This document shows positions 34,600-45,400 of a stretch of DNA of 64,000 nucleotides, in pieces. Origin of the DNA: Hyalella azteca (Eukaryota; Arthropoda; Malacostraca; Amphipoda; Hyalellidae); NCBI RefSeq assembly GCF_000764305.2, contig NW_025947757.1, forward strand, positions 248,001 through 312,000, given 5' to 3'. Under the pieces are notes generated by a model. That model was given only the letters and a program-made list of their open reading frames with translations, ran no database searches and was not told the DNA's origin. Both the position numbers and the translations under genes were made by a program. Each line of letters starts with the position of its first letter. Position 1 is the first letter of the stretch.

Positions 34600-35010
34600 A
34601 AAACTGCTCATGACACATTAAGTGGTTACGGTTAAAGCGACTCCTACGACTGCTACTTACGGTTAAAGCGACTCCTATGATTCCTACTTACGAATAAAGC
34701 GACTCATACGACTCCTACTTACGGGTAAAGCGACTCTTACGACTCCTACTTATGAATAAAGTTACTCATACGACCCCTACTTACGGTTAAAGCTAATCCC
34801 ACGACTCCTACGACTCCTACGACTCCTACGACTCCTACGACTCCTACGACTCCTACTTACTAATAAAGTGACTCCTACGACTCCTACTTATGGTTAAAGC
34901 GACTCTTAGGACCCCTACTTACGGTTGAAGCTAATCCTACGACTCCCACTTACGTTTAAAGCGACTCATATAGCACTCCTACTTACGGTTAAAGCGAATC
35001 CTAGATGAGT
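34600..35010 (+). repeat. ~31-bp array beside the FN3 donor
   Basis: Units of the form ACTCCTACTTACGGTTAAAG and CG. They resemble the exon end CACCTACTTATGCTGGTTGG and following GTTAAA, so this may be another exon-edge array, but the similarity is weaker. A run of CTCCTACGA is expanded at 34802-34852. Confidence 0.75.
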
Positions 35011-35361
35011 CCATCTCACGTAAAATGGCAGTAATATGACAAATATTTAACAGCCAAAGACATAAGTTTAGCTCTATTAAGCTCTAATAAGACTAGCATG
35101 AGCAATGTACCAGTTGTTCATCACAGTTCTATAGGTTTTAGGTTGTCCACCTCGAACATCTGGCAAGATTTTTCCACTGGTTATTTTCTCATTTAAACGT
35201 TTCTTAAAACACAATAATTGTTTTGCCTACATCTGCATGAAGTTAATAACTATAACACAGAACATTTATTATTAATATTTGTTTTTTTTTGCGCCCAATT
35301 GAATGAGCTGTTGACCTATCTTCTAGTTGATTTTTGGTTCAAAAATCGTGTTTTGTTGCAG

Positions 35362-35451
35362 TGGAAGAGACAGGACCTCAGCCTCCACCGCCACCTTCGG
35401 CTGCCTCCATCAGTGCAGCTACTGGTCTGCACCTGCTGGGATGGTCTGCAG
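35362..35451 (+). CDS. Sidestep-like exon: juxtamembrane linker and start of TM segment
   Basis: Acceptor TTTTGTTGCAG, phase 1 to phase 1. Reads (V)EETGPQPPPPPSAASISAAT then GLHLLGWSAG. A proline-rich stalk leads into hydrophobic residues. With donor GCAG|GTGCTG the frame runs on into GLAILVIASQLYC of the next exon, giving a membrane span of about 21 residues with three glycines near the join. If not spliced, the frame stops at TAG 29 nt later. Confidence 0.75.
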
Positions 35452-35640
35452 GTGCTGCTCTTATTCTTATAAAGTCTTAGGTGGTCTGCAATTGCTGCAC
35501 TAATTCTTATGAAGTCTTAGGTGATCTCTTATTCTAATGAAGTCCTAGGAGGTCTGTAGAAGCCGCTTTTGTGTCTAAAAAATTTTATATGGTCTGCAAG
35601 AGCTTCTCGTATTCTTATGTAGAACAAATGAGTCAGTTTG
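35452..35640 (+). repeat. Array copied from the TM1 exon donor edge
   Basis: Three to four units of about 39 bp with GTGGTCTGCAATTGCTGCAC and ATTCTTATGAAGTCTTAG. The first unit is the exon end and donor itself. The same kind of array without the exon stands at 21201-21535. Confidence 0.75.
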
Positions 35641-36749
35641 GGCTTGATGGTGAATTTTAGGCTACAGAGGCCGTGCATATTCAGTAAATTATTGAGTAGT
35701 CAGGAGCTGCACTTTATCTAATGTATATTGTGAATATCTCCAATGACTTTTCTTATTTGAATAAATGCTTGAATTGTCATCATGGTTAGCTGTCATTTCA
35801 ATTAATTTTGATGTATTCAGCAAAACCTACTCTGATTTGAGTGATTGGAGTTGTGTGTGCATATGTAAAAACGGTTAATGTAGAAGAAAAGACTTCACAT
35901 TTAGCTATAGTTAAGTTAAGCTCACGAACTCTGATACACTGAGTCTATGCGTTTTAATTTAAATAATTAATTAGTGTGTTAATTTTGAAACCTCATTACG
36001 TATCCGATTATTCAAACCATACTTAATCTCAATTACTGATTTGACATTTGAAATATAATTATCTTCAATTATATTCTGTCGATTCTAATATTCGGCCTCA
36101 AACTCTAGCCCAAAAGTTCAACTGATTTTTTTAAAATGCCTGCCTATCTGATTTTTGCTTATAAAAAATAATGCATTTATGTGGAAGTAAAATTTGTCGT
36201 CTAGGACGATTGGGTGAATTTTTTATTTCGGTTCTACTGAATGAAGTTGTACACTTTATAACAACTCTTTTTCATTGTATTCATATCAGTATTTATATGA
36301 TTTTGAAGCACAAATAAATAATTTTAAAAATTTGCATATTCTGCAGCAAGAAATAGCATAATTGTTACTGAAAGAAACAATTGTTAGGCAGGCACGCGAA
36401 ATACTTTTCATTTCTCTGAAACTCAACTAGAACGAAAAATACCCGAATTCGATTTCTAAAATTTTCCAATAAGCTAAAAAGGCTATTCAGGCCCTATATG
36501 AATAATTGAACTTTATTCAGCAGCTCTAACACTTTAAATGATCGCCCGTTGCGACCGCAGAAGATAGATAGCCCGACCATAATTGACTGCAATTGATATT
36601 GATTGCGGATAAGTTCTGAGCGAGCTGCTTCAGCCTCACTGTAATCGCGAGACAATAGGTTTTTATGAGTGCGTAAATTTACGAAATTTCGTGCTGAAAT
36701 CGAATCTAACGTACAAAGGGAGGTGTGGCATTTGTGTTTGCATACTTTG

Positions 36750-36870
36750 GCAAATAGCTTGCATACCTTGGCTAGCTTGCATACTTCAGCATTCAGTCCG
36801 CATATTTTGGCATTTAGCCCGCCTACTTTTGCATTTAGCTTGCATACTTTGTCAGAGGAGTGGCATACTT
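36750..36870 (+). repeat. 21-bp array (TTGGCATTTAGCTTGCATAC)n, copy A
   Basis: Six units. The same array stands at 38374-38455 at the head of the second membrane-exon block. On the minus strand it gives a 7-residue repeat (NAKVCKL), a by-product. Confidence 0.85.
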
Positions 36871-37423
36871 TGGAATTTGAAAATTGACTCAAGGTTCTTT
36901 TTGTGTTTATCCATTTAATATAAGTACCTGGTTTTTGCATTCAAAGTCTTCGCAACAAAATGTGGAAAATTTTTTCGAAAAATAAATAATTATCTGTACT
37001 AGCGTTCTAACTTTATAGCGGTTTTTAATTTTCATCAGCGATTCATTCACGTCTAGTTGATGTTTGAAATATATTCGCTAGCTAGTCGCTGATGCCTCTA
37101 CGAAAACATAACGGCATCTTGTCTTTTCTTCATGCACTCGTCGGTCGTGAATCATCGGCACCGGGGCATAGATTTTATAATAGAATTAATCATCAAATTT
37201 AATCACATTTATTCGATGTAATATTAAATGTGATGTGGTCAATAAAATAATATGTATGAGCTTATTTCCCGAGCATTTTCCAGTGTTAAAACACGACATT
37301 TTGCACGATGCAACTTAGGCAATCAATGGGCGGAAATACTGTAAAGTAAAATATTACCGAATTAAACATTTTTTAGGCAAATGCAAAAAGCCTTTTTTAA
37401 TTTTAGAATAACTTTTTCGTCAG

Positions 37424-37501
37424 GCGGGTTGGCAATACTCGTGATAGCATCCCAGCTTTACTGCAGAGGCCGACGGAAACGACATTCCGCGCATCATCGA
37501 G
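37424..37501 (+). CDS. Sidestep-like exon: TM segment and stop-transfer, copy A
   Basis: Phase 1-1, 78 nt. Reads (G)GLAILVIASQLYCRGRRKR then HSAHHR. A hydrophobic run is followed by the basic RGRRKRH stop-transfer. Acceptor CGTCAG and donor GAG|GTAAGT are good. It follows in frame from the exon at 35362. A second copy at 39167 differs by Leu to Val at two membrane positions, with other changes silent. Because both copies are phase-neutral, either alone gives an intact protein. Confidence 0.88.
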
Positions 37502-39166
37502 GTAAGTCCTGTAATCATCGTAATTATCGAACAATATTATTGTAACAGTTGCACATCGTCAATGATTTTTAATTACAATTAAATGAATGAAATTTCTCGT
37601 GAAATTCCCTTCTAACATGAATCATACGTCAATATTTTCAAAGCTTATGTTGAGGCTTTATTGGACTGTATTATAAATTTTTTTTCAAATATCAGGAAAT
37701 TTCTTCATTCCAATTACGAAAAATTAAGTGAAATTATCCATGAGCAATGTGAGTGTATAGAATGTGTCTCCATATGAAGCATCTCTAGAATTTGTAACAA
37801 ACGTTCTGAAACTGAAAAAAAATTGGAAAAATTCAAACCTCATAACCAATGATTGGTGAATATATTGCATTAAATAATTAGTAAGAAAAAATTTATTATC
37901 ATATTTAACAGAAGTTCTTGCCTCTAAATAAGTTGGGATTTTCAAAATAATTAAAAATAACATACATAATCTTGAACAAAATTAGATAACGAAATATTAC
38001 AATAATTTTTTGTAGTCAGTGTGCTGAAATCATACTCGTGTACACGAAAAAAAACATATAAAGTAATTATCTCTATTCATAAATTCATACGAGTCATGCC
38101 AATAATATAACCAATCATATTTGGAAAAAGTCCTATAAATGAATTCATCCAAAAACTTTGTGGTATTAGATTCCATAGCATTGTCAATCATTGCGATTGT
38201 TAATCATTAAAGATAACGAAGGAAAAAACATCATAGCGTATAATATGTAGCAAAATGCCTATCTCCAAGTTATCTAAAAGTCAAATATCGTAATGACCGA
38301 TTGCGTCACCCGGCGCACGGTGTCGTGTATCGCAAAAGTATTAATTAATTAAAATCAAATAAATCTTGAAATAAGCATATTTTGGCATTTAGCTTGCATA
38401 TTTTGGCATTTGGCTTGCATATTTTGGCATTTAGCTTGCATACTTTGGCAGAGGAGTGGCATACTTTGGAATTTGAAAATTGACTCAAGGTTCTTTTTGT
38501 GTTTATCCATTTAATATAAGTACCTGGTTTTTGCATTTGAAGTCTTCGAAACAAGATGCGGAAATTTTTTTCGAATAATTATCTGTGCTAGCGTTCTAAC
38601 TTTATCACTGTTTTTTTATCTTCATAAGTGAAACATTCACTTCCGGTTAATGTTTGAAATATATTCGTTCTCTAATCGCTGATGCCTCTACGAAAATACA
38701 TATAACGGCATCTTGTCTTTTCTTAATGCACTCGTCGGCCGTAAATCATCGGCACCGGGGCAAAGATTTTATAATAGAATTAATATCATATTTAATAATA
38801 TTTAATTAATATAAAATGAAATAAGATGTATTCAATATGTATGAGCTTGTCACTCAAGCACCTTGTTGACAAATTAACACTTTAGTTTCCATTATAATTG
38901 AAATGAACATTTAATAAATATAGAATTCCCTGCCTGCATTAAAATAAAAATATGATAAATAAATAAATAATTTCCTGTCTGTGCTATATATACTATAACA
39001 TTGTGCTATTTTAGAGAGAATTAACTAACTTACTTAGTTAATTCTAATTTAACTAACTTAGAGAATTAATGGGCGGAATTACTGTAAAGTAAAATATTAC
39101 CGAATTAAACATTTTATAGGCAAATGCAAAAACCATTATTTAATTTTCGAATGACTTTTTCGTCAG

Positions 39167-39244
39167 GCGGGGTGGCGATCCTTGTGATAGCATCGCAGGT
39201 TTACTGCAGAGGTCGACGGAAACGACATTCTGCGCATCATCGAG
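39167..39244 (+). CDS. Sidestep-like exon: TM segment and stop-transfer, copy B
   Basis: Phase 1-1, 78 nt, reading (G)GVAILVIASQVYCRGRRKR then HSAHHR. Acceptor CGTCAG, donor GAG|GTGAGT. Only conservative Leu to Val differences from copy A, and mostly third-position changes otherwise, which suggests purifying selection on both. Including both copies would give two hydrophobic runs separated by a basic stretch, so mutually exclusive use is more plausible. Confidence 0.88.
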
Positions 39245-40079
39245 GTGAGTCCTGTAATCATCGTAATCATTGATGTTTGGCACACATAACAATTGTAATG
39301 GTCGCACATCGTCTTTGTTTTTTTATTACAATTAAACGAGTGAAATTTTCGTAAAATATCCTTCTAACTCGAATCATACCTAAATATTTTCAACAGTTAT
39401 TGAGGCTTTTTGAATGTATCATCAAAAAAGTTCAGAGTATCAGGACATTATTTTTCATTCCAAATTGCCTAAAAATTAATTGAAAATCATCAATGAGCAA
39501 TGTGAGTGTGCAGAATGTGCCTGCACATGAAGCATCCCTAAAATTTTTCGCAAACTTGCTGGAAGTGGAAATGAAAAATTGAAAAAATTCGAACCTCATA
39601 ATTAATGATTGTTGAATAGGTTGTATTAAATAATTAGTAAGAAAAAATTGATTATCAAATTTTACAGCAGTTCTTGCCTCTAAAGGAGCAGGGATTTCAA
39701 AATAATGGAAAATAACATACATAATCTCGAATAAAAATCAATAACAAAAGAGAATAATAATTGTTTGTAGCTAGTGTGCAGAAATTCGACTCGTGTACAC
39801 GAAAAAACACAAATTCAACGAGTCAAATTGACAAATTCACAAATTCATACTAGTCATGTCAATAATACAGCCAATAATATTTTGAAAAAAAAAAATCTTA
39901 AAAATGAATTCATCTACAAACTTTCTGGTATTGGATTTCATAGCATTGTCAATCTTTACGATTGGTAATCATTGAAGATAACGATTGAAAAAACCTCATA
40001 GCTTATAATATGTAGCAAAACGCCAATTTCCAAATTATCTAAAAAACAACGCGAAGTCAAATATTGTAATAACCGATTA

Positions 40080-40950
40080 TGTTTCACTGTTGCGGCACAC
40101 GGTGTCGTGTACCGCTAAATTACCAATTAATTAAAATTAAAAATACTGAAATAATCACACCGTTAAAATTAATTTAAACGTCAATCCATAAATTATATGA
40201 CAAAATTTCACGACGTCAACTCTTTTAATGACCGAATTTTGGTCAAGGCGTCGCTTCACCGCGGCCCTCGGTGTCGCGTTTCGCTAAATTATTATTTAAT
40301 TGAAATTACCTGAATCTGGAAAAAACATTAATTTTAATTGAAACGTCGATTTATAAATTATGTGACAAAATTTCACGACGTCAAGTATTTTAATGACCAA
40401 ATTTTGGTCAAGGCTTCACCGCTGCCCTCGGTGTCGTCTATCGCTGAATTATTATTTAATCAAAATTACCTTAATCTTGAAATGATCACACCATTAAAAT
40501 TAATTGAAAAGTCGATCCGATAAATTATATGACAAGTTTCACGACGTTAAATATTTTACTGACCGAATTTTGGTCAAGGCATCGCGTCACGGCGGCCCTC
40601 GGTGTCGTGTATCGCTAAATTATTATTTAATTGAAATTACCTAAATCTAGAAACAACATTAATTTTAATTGTAACGTCAAACCCCAAATTATTTAACAAA
40701 ATTTCGCGACCTCAACTCTTTTAATGACCGAATTTTGGTGAAGGCGTCGCATCGCGTCACCTCGGCCCTCGGTGTCGTCTATCGCTAAATTATTAATTAA
40801 CTGAAATTACCTGAATCTGGTAAAAATCAAACCTTTAATTTTAATTGAAACGTCGTTCCCTAAACTATATGACGAAATTTCACGTCGCCAGCTATTTTAA
40901 TGCCCGAATTTTGGTCAAGGCGTTGCACACGGTGTCGTGTATCGCAATAT
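40080..40950 (+). repeat. ~170-bp array in the cytoplasmic-tail intron
   Basis: Five units of the same family as 22296-23227, with the GCGGCCCTCGGTGTCG word. The segment from 40445 to 40947 is identical by eye to 22296-22797, then jumps to ATATTTCTTTAAATGCTTCC, which in the other copy comes 640 bp later. The missing part contains the candidate exon 23228-23344. Confidence 0.88.
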
Positions 40951-41269
40951 TTCTTTAAATGCTTCCACCTTTTGATATAACTCATTAAATATTATTTAAC
41001 AAGCTTGTAAGTTCGTTATCATATGTTAAGCGATTCTTATTTTGTCATTAATTTAACAGTTTCAATGTCATTCATGAAATAATTTCTTATGTATCATGTC
41101 TAATTGTCCATGCCGGTAATCAGAACTATCTAACAATTACAATTATTGTTCACAACAAGCAATCTCAGAAAATCTAACGTACCCATTACATCTATAATAA
41201 TTCATTGATTCCGTCGACAAAAATTGGATTCATTTTCTTTTAATTGTATTTCATGCCCTCATTTTGCAG

Positions 41270-41310
41270 CTGATGATGCAGATCCAGTTGCCGCAGCCGC
41301 TGGCATTCAC
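41270..41310 (+). CDS. Sidestep-like exon: small cytoplasmic exon
   Basis: Phase 1 to phase 0, 41 nt, between TCATTTTGCAG and GTAAGT. Reads (A)DDADPVAAAAGIH. Phase matches both membrane exons (G+CT gives Ala) and the terminal exon. Short and low in complexity, so it rests on splice-site quality and phase. Confidence 0.75.
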
Positions 41311-41772
41311 GTAAGTTTTTTTATGGTACAAACTTTTTATTCTGATACAAATTAAAGCGTTTCTAACGCACCGCTTATCAATTTATTACGTTGGTGAAGC
41401 ATAAAATAAAATCTCACTGTCCAAGCAAATGATTTCTTCAGAATTTATATTTCCAAAAGTAATTTCTCTTTCAAATAGGGTTCAATGTAAATATTTTATG
41501 TAAATTTTACATTATATACGAATATTTCATGAAAAATTCATGCATATTCATATTTTCATGCTTATTCCAAGCCATGTTTACTTTAGTTTGCGTGATCAAA
41601 AGCGTGGGTAGAATTAGAAGTCCACTACACAAGTGCGCTGTCCGCAAAAGGAGTATAATTTATTGAAAATTTCGCTAATTCTTTGTTATTTCGCGCGTAT
41701 TTTATTTTCTTTAAACGCAAAGAAGTATTTTCTTAATATCGCGTTAATTTTTTAAATTTTGCTCTTAACCAG

Positions 41773-42336
41773 GAGGCGCCAACTCAAATGTTCCACGAGA
41801 CGGCCAGCCTTGCGGAGCGGCATGTGGCGCTCACTAAGCATGGAACTGATCAGAAAACTACAGCTGTAAAAACTCATTTACCTTCTAAAAAAGAAGGCTT
41901 ATTAGATGAGATTAAAAATAAAGACAGAGTTGTGCATTTATTCGAAGACCTTCAGTCGCGTAGCTCAGGGGACCGAGAAAAATTACCGACTTTGATTTTG
42001 GGAAAATCCTGCAAACAAGAAAAATATGAATGCAAACCTGAAGATAAAGAAACTAGTGACTTGAATATGATGCAGAAATTTGCAATGCAAAGAGAGGCGT
42101 TTAAATTTAAGAATAAATTGGAGCTAATCGATGGTAGGTATATGATTGCAGTGCCAAAAGAAGAAAAAAAATATGAGGAAAGTTTGAAATTTACTAAGGG
42201 TCTAAAAAAAATTGGTGAAATTGAACAAAATTCTGATATCTTCATTGAAAATTCAAGGAAGGAAGAAGATGATGGAGACAAAACTCTCCTCATGAACGCC
42301 ATGATGTTGATGTCGTCGGAAGAAAGCACTTTGTGA
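41773..42336 (+). CDS. Sidestep-like terminal exon: charged cytoplasmic tail with C-terminal S-T-L
   Basis: Starts in phase 0 after TAACCAG with EAPTQMFHETASLAERHV and ends at TGA 42334-42336; 187 codons. The tail is rich in Lys and Glu, with no recognised catalytic domain. Segments such as KDRVVHLFEDL and DLNMMQKFAMQREAFKFKNK may form helices. The end MLMSSEESTL fits a class I PDZ-binding motif (S/T-x-hydrophobic). The coding frame is GC-poorer than the extracellular exons. Polyadenylation signals follow within 30 and 105 nt. Similarity of the tail to other family members cannot be judged by eye. Confidence 0.88.
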   Translation, partial: EAPTQMFHETASLAERHVALTKHGTDQKTTAVKTHLPSKKEGLLDEIKNKDRVVHLFEDLQSRSSGDREKLPTLILGKSCKQEKYECKPEDKETSDLNMMQKFAMQREAFKFKNKLELIDGRYMIAVPKEEKKYEESLKFTKGLKKIGEIEQNSDIFIENSRKEEDDGDKTLLMNAMMLMSSEESTL

Positions 42337-42364
42337 TGATGTCCATCTATACCTTCCATTTTAT

Positions 42365-42446
42365 AATAAAATAATTGTTACCCCCCAAAATTTATAATAA
42401 TACTTTTTGTGTGACCGTTTTTTTACTGTAATATTATCCAAATAAA
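42365..42446 (+). terminator. Polyadenylation signals of the sidestep-like gene
   Basis: AATAAA at 42365-42370, 29 nt after the stop, and AATAAA at 42441-42446, followed by T-rich sequence. Two alternative 3' ends are possible. Confidence 0.65.
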
Positions 42447-45400
42447 ATTGTACTGATTATTGTAAAAATCAGTGAAATTTTTTTAGTAAAGCTCTTTTTA
42501 TGGCAGAAAACGACGAAAACCTGACTCTGAAGCAAAAAGAATAACTTAAATTCAGTTCGTAAATCGTCGCACTTGTCATTGACGATTTTTAATAAACTAA
42601 GGAATCGAAATTCAATTTTTGTATTTATTTATTATTATTCGTCTTCTGTGGATTCATACTCACGATTCCATTTGTATATCCGTTGCACAATTTATGTAGG
42701 AAATATTAAACAAGTTTTTAAGTACGAAAAGAAAATGTTGTACAAACGCCACAAACTTTCTCAGCGATGTCCACAGCATCTTTGCTGCACTCAGAAAAAT
42801 GTATGGGACTTGGCCCAAATAGTGATGCAGTTTTTGTCCTTTTGTGGGTCACCGTGACCCAACTTGGCCAAGTAATTGGCTTTGAAGCATCTTAATTAAA
42901 CATATGCCGATTTAAATTTGGTGGAAATAATTTTTCCATGCAATATTTCATGCAATTTGACAGAAAATGGATGGATAAATATTAAGTGGATAAATTTTGG
43001 CAATGTAAAATATATAAATGTAATTTAGACGTGCAAAATTTCGAACTTTAATGTCTCAACCATGCTACATGGTCATTTTTTGGCGGAAAAATTATTTATT
43101 CAAACGCAGCTTGCTGATCACTTCGATATTCCCATATTCGGTACGTCCATCAATTGTATTTCTAATAAACTTAAATTTAAATGAATAAATGAATAAAATT
43201 ACAGTAAATATTCTATATTCTGTTACATCTGATTTCTATGTCATGCGGTACGCGCACATATGCCTCTAATTTCACAGATATGTTGTTCGAAAAATTCACG
43301 CTATTAAAACTTAATTGTAACTTCTCACGCCACGTTGAACTCACGATTTCAAACTATTAACTGAATTGGATCATAAATCTCCGTATCACGATGCCCGAAA
43401 AAACTCCGATTTTACCGGCTCTTGCAAAGTCCGACTTCAGTATTTACGTTCTTAAAAATTCCGGGCTTTTAGTTGCCGAGCCTTTGTGGTCTGCAAAGTT
43501 AGGGAGAAGAGAGTCCCAACTTGAAACTTCACGTTAGAATAAAAAGACCGTCGCATAGTTAGACCTCAAAACTGTCTTGAATGAAACTAAACAAGACTCG
43601 GAGTAACTACGAACTGATACCGAGCTACCGAGGCAGTATCTGCTGAATAATTTACTTGTTTTTTAAAGACATGAGTTGGAAATGCCTTTGATATATTGCA
43701 CAATATTGAATGTATTATGCATGTATACATGTACTCGTATACACTTATAATAATACATAATTTATGTATTATGTATGTATTATTATTTATGTATTGTGTA
43801 TTATGTATGCATACATAATCAATATAAGTGCTTTAAAATACTATTTCGGTCGTGTAAGATATAACTATAACTTTTTTGAAGACGCCAGCGTTTTTTTTTT
43901 TGCAAAATAAGACTGGCGGCAAAAAATTACGGGAGTTTACACAGCGGTGAGCTGTGATTGCATTTTTGCGTTCCGCAAAAACCGCGTAAATACAGAGAAT
44001 TCGAGGTCATAAAACAGGAAAAATGAGTATTTGAAATTTTAATGGATTACTAAAGAGATGCAAACACTAGAAGATTATTTGATATGGTTGCATAAGTCTA
44101 AATCATATAAATTTAGTTTACAGAAAATTTTATGCTAAGATGGATCTGTTACTCATAAAGTTTACCTCGGGAAGAAGAATTTTTAGTAATTTATATAGAA
44201 TATTAATAGGATTTTCAAAAGATCCTGAAACTTACCAGATGATTCTCTTACCTACAAGATTTACTCGTACTTACTGAAAATTGATATTCCTCTTAATAAG
44301 TCTCTCACACTCTCAATAAGTTGTTCATAATCAGGTAAATTCTTACACATACATAATTTCACTTTCTCCCATACTTTTAGTTTACATTCTCGCTATACGT
44401 TTCTAATGCCCGCTATTAGTTTTCTTTGCTTCCTCAAAATTTCTCTCGCTTCCACTAACTATAATATCGTGAAAATATAATAATATTATATTATATTTTC
44501 AATGAGATTCTCTCACGGCCAAAAATTAACTTCCTCTCGCTCACTAAAAGATTAGTTAACTTATTTGAGACAATCATTTTGAATGATTGTCTCAAATTAT
44601 CTTTCATCGATCATGAATTATCAGTGATGATTTCCCACGGAAATCAACCAATTTTATCAGATATAAAAATAGAAATGTTGATTAGGTTGACATTCAGCGT
44701 TCGCATTTTTCGTCGTCTCGTAGTTGGAAATCATGTATTTCCTTCTCAAGTCATCTTTTCTTATTACTGTATGACAATACTTTCCTCGAGTTTGAATGAA
44801 AACTGAACTGGTCCATTAACTAGAATTTTTTTGTTTAGTTCGTTGCTGTATGCGAGTTATTGTATTCTGAAACTATGAGACGACATCGAATATGCTTTTG
44901 TAAAGTCGACTTACTTCAGATCATTAATCATAACAGGAACGAAGTTTATGTCTATACATTGATGATTCGATCATTTATGATCTGTGAGCGGATGCGGATT
45001 TTCTTTGCACAAAAACTATTACGAACGACCTGATGTTACTCCTTATCAAAATTGGTGCTGAAAAAAGGTTGAAAATACCACAACACCTAAAAAAATGGGA
45101 TGTAAAAAACTGCTCCCTTTGCAGTCAACTGCATGTTTAGGTGCACAAGTGACAATTGAAATAATTTGTTGGAATTATGTCTTGCTCAAATTATCGTTGG
45201 AACGTACAATAGGTATGACCTGAGGTATGAATGGGGTCCTAGAGGTATTAACGGTGTCCCTTTATAAAGCTACGCTTTAAAAATAAGAGTGAACCGAGAC
45301 GAAAACGAGGAGCGCTAGGTGACCAACTGAACTGTGAATGAATTGTTTACTTAGGTTATAAACCATTGAATGGTATCCTTACTACCATATCTTATCTGAT

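Larger units (their letters stand above)
36870..40080 (+). repeat. Tandem duplication of a ~1.74-kb unit containing a membrane exon
   Basis: 36870-38340 and 38457-40080 run in parallel: TTGAAAATTGACTCAAGGTT, TCATCGGCACCGGGGCA, ATTACCGAATTAAACATTTT, the exon, then GCTATGTG-type flanks. Divergence is visible as substitutions and small indels, so the copies are not very recent. Equivalent points are about 1743 bp apart (37424 and 39167). Confidence 0.88.
5221..42336 (+). other. Multi-exon sidestep-family gene (Ig/FN3 transmembrane protein)
   Basis: Span of a plus-strand gene assembled by eye from GC-rich exons with GT-AG borders and compatible phases. Family evidence: an Ig1 end with AGLYECRVDF and SPT, then VAGPYEEG leading into GGSPRPNVTWWRDG, then GSRPAAVISWYKD, RDDGSVITCTATNP, PIVRAELGRSLDADHL, APECRSS, an FN3 domain, one membrane segment and a cytoplasmic tail. 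This order and these motifs match Sidestep proteins, which are ligands for Beaten-path Ig receptors on axons. Which of the several sidestep paralogs it corresponds to cannot be told from the window. Three coding pieces expected from the family are missing: first half of Ig1, end of Ig2, and most of Ig4. The 5' end before 7867 is uncertain. Two Ns and several duplicated blocks lie inside the span, so exon order may be affected by assembly. Confidence 0.85.

Noticed and set aside
41952..42359. 135-codon minus frame over the terminal exon
   Set aside because: Shadow of the plus-strand tail exon, which has acceptor, phase and poly(A) support.
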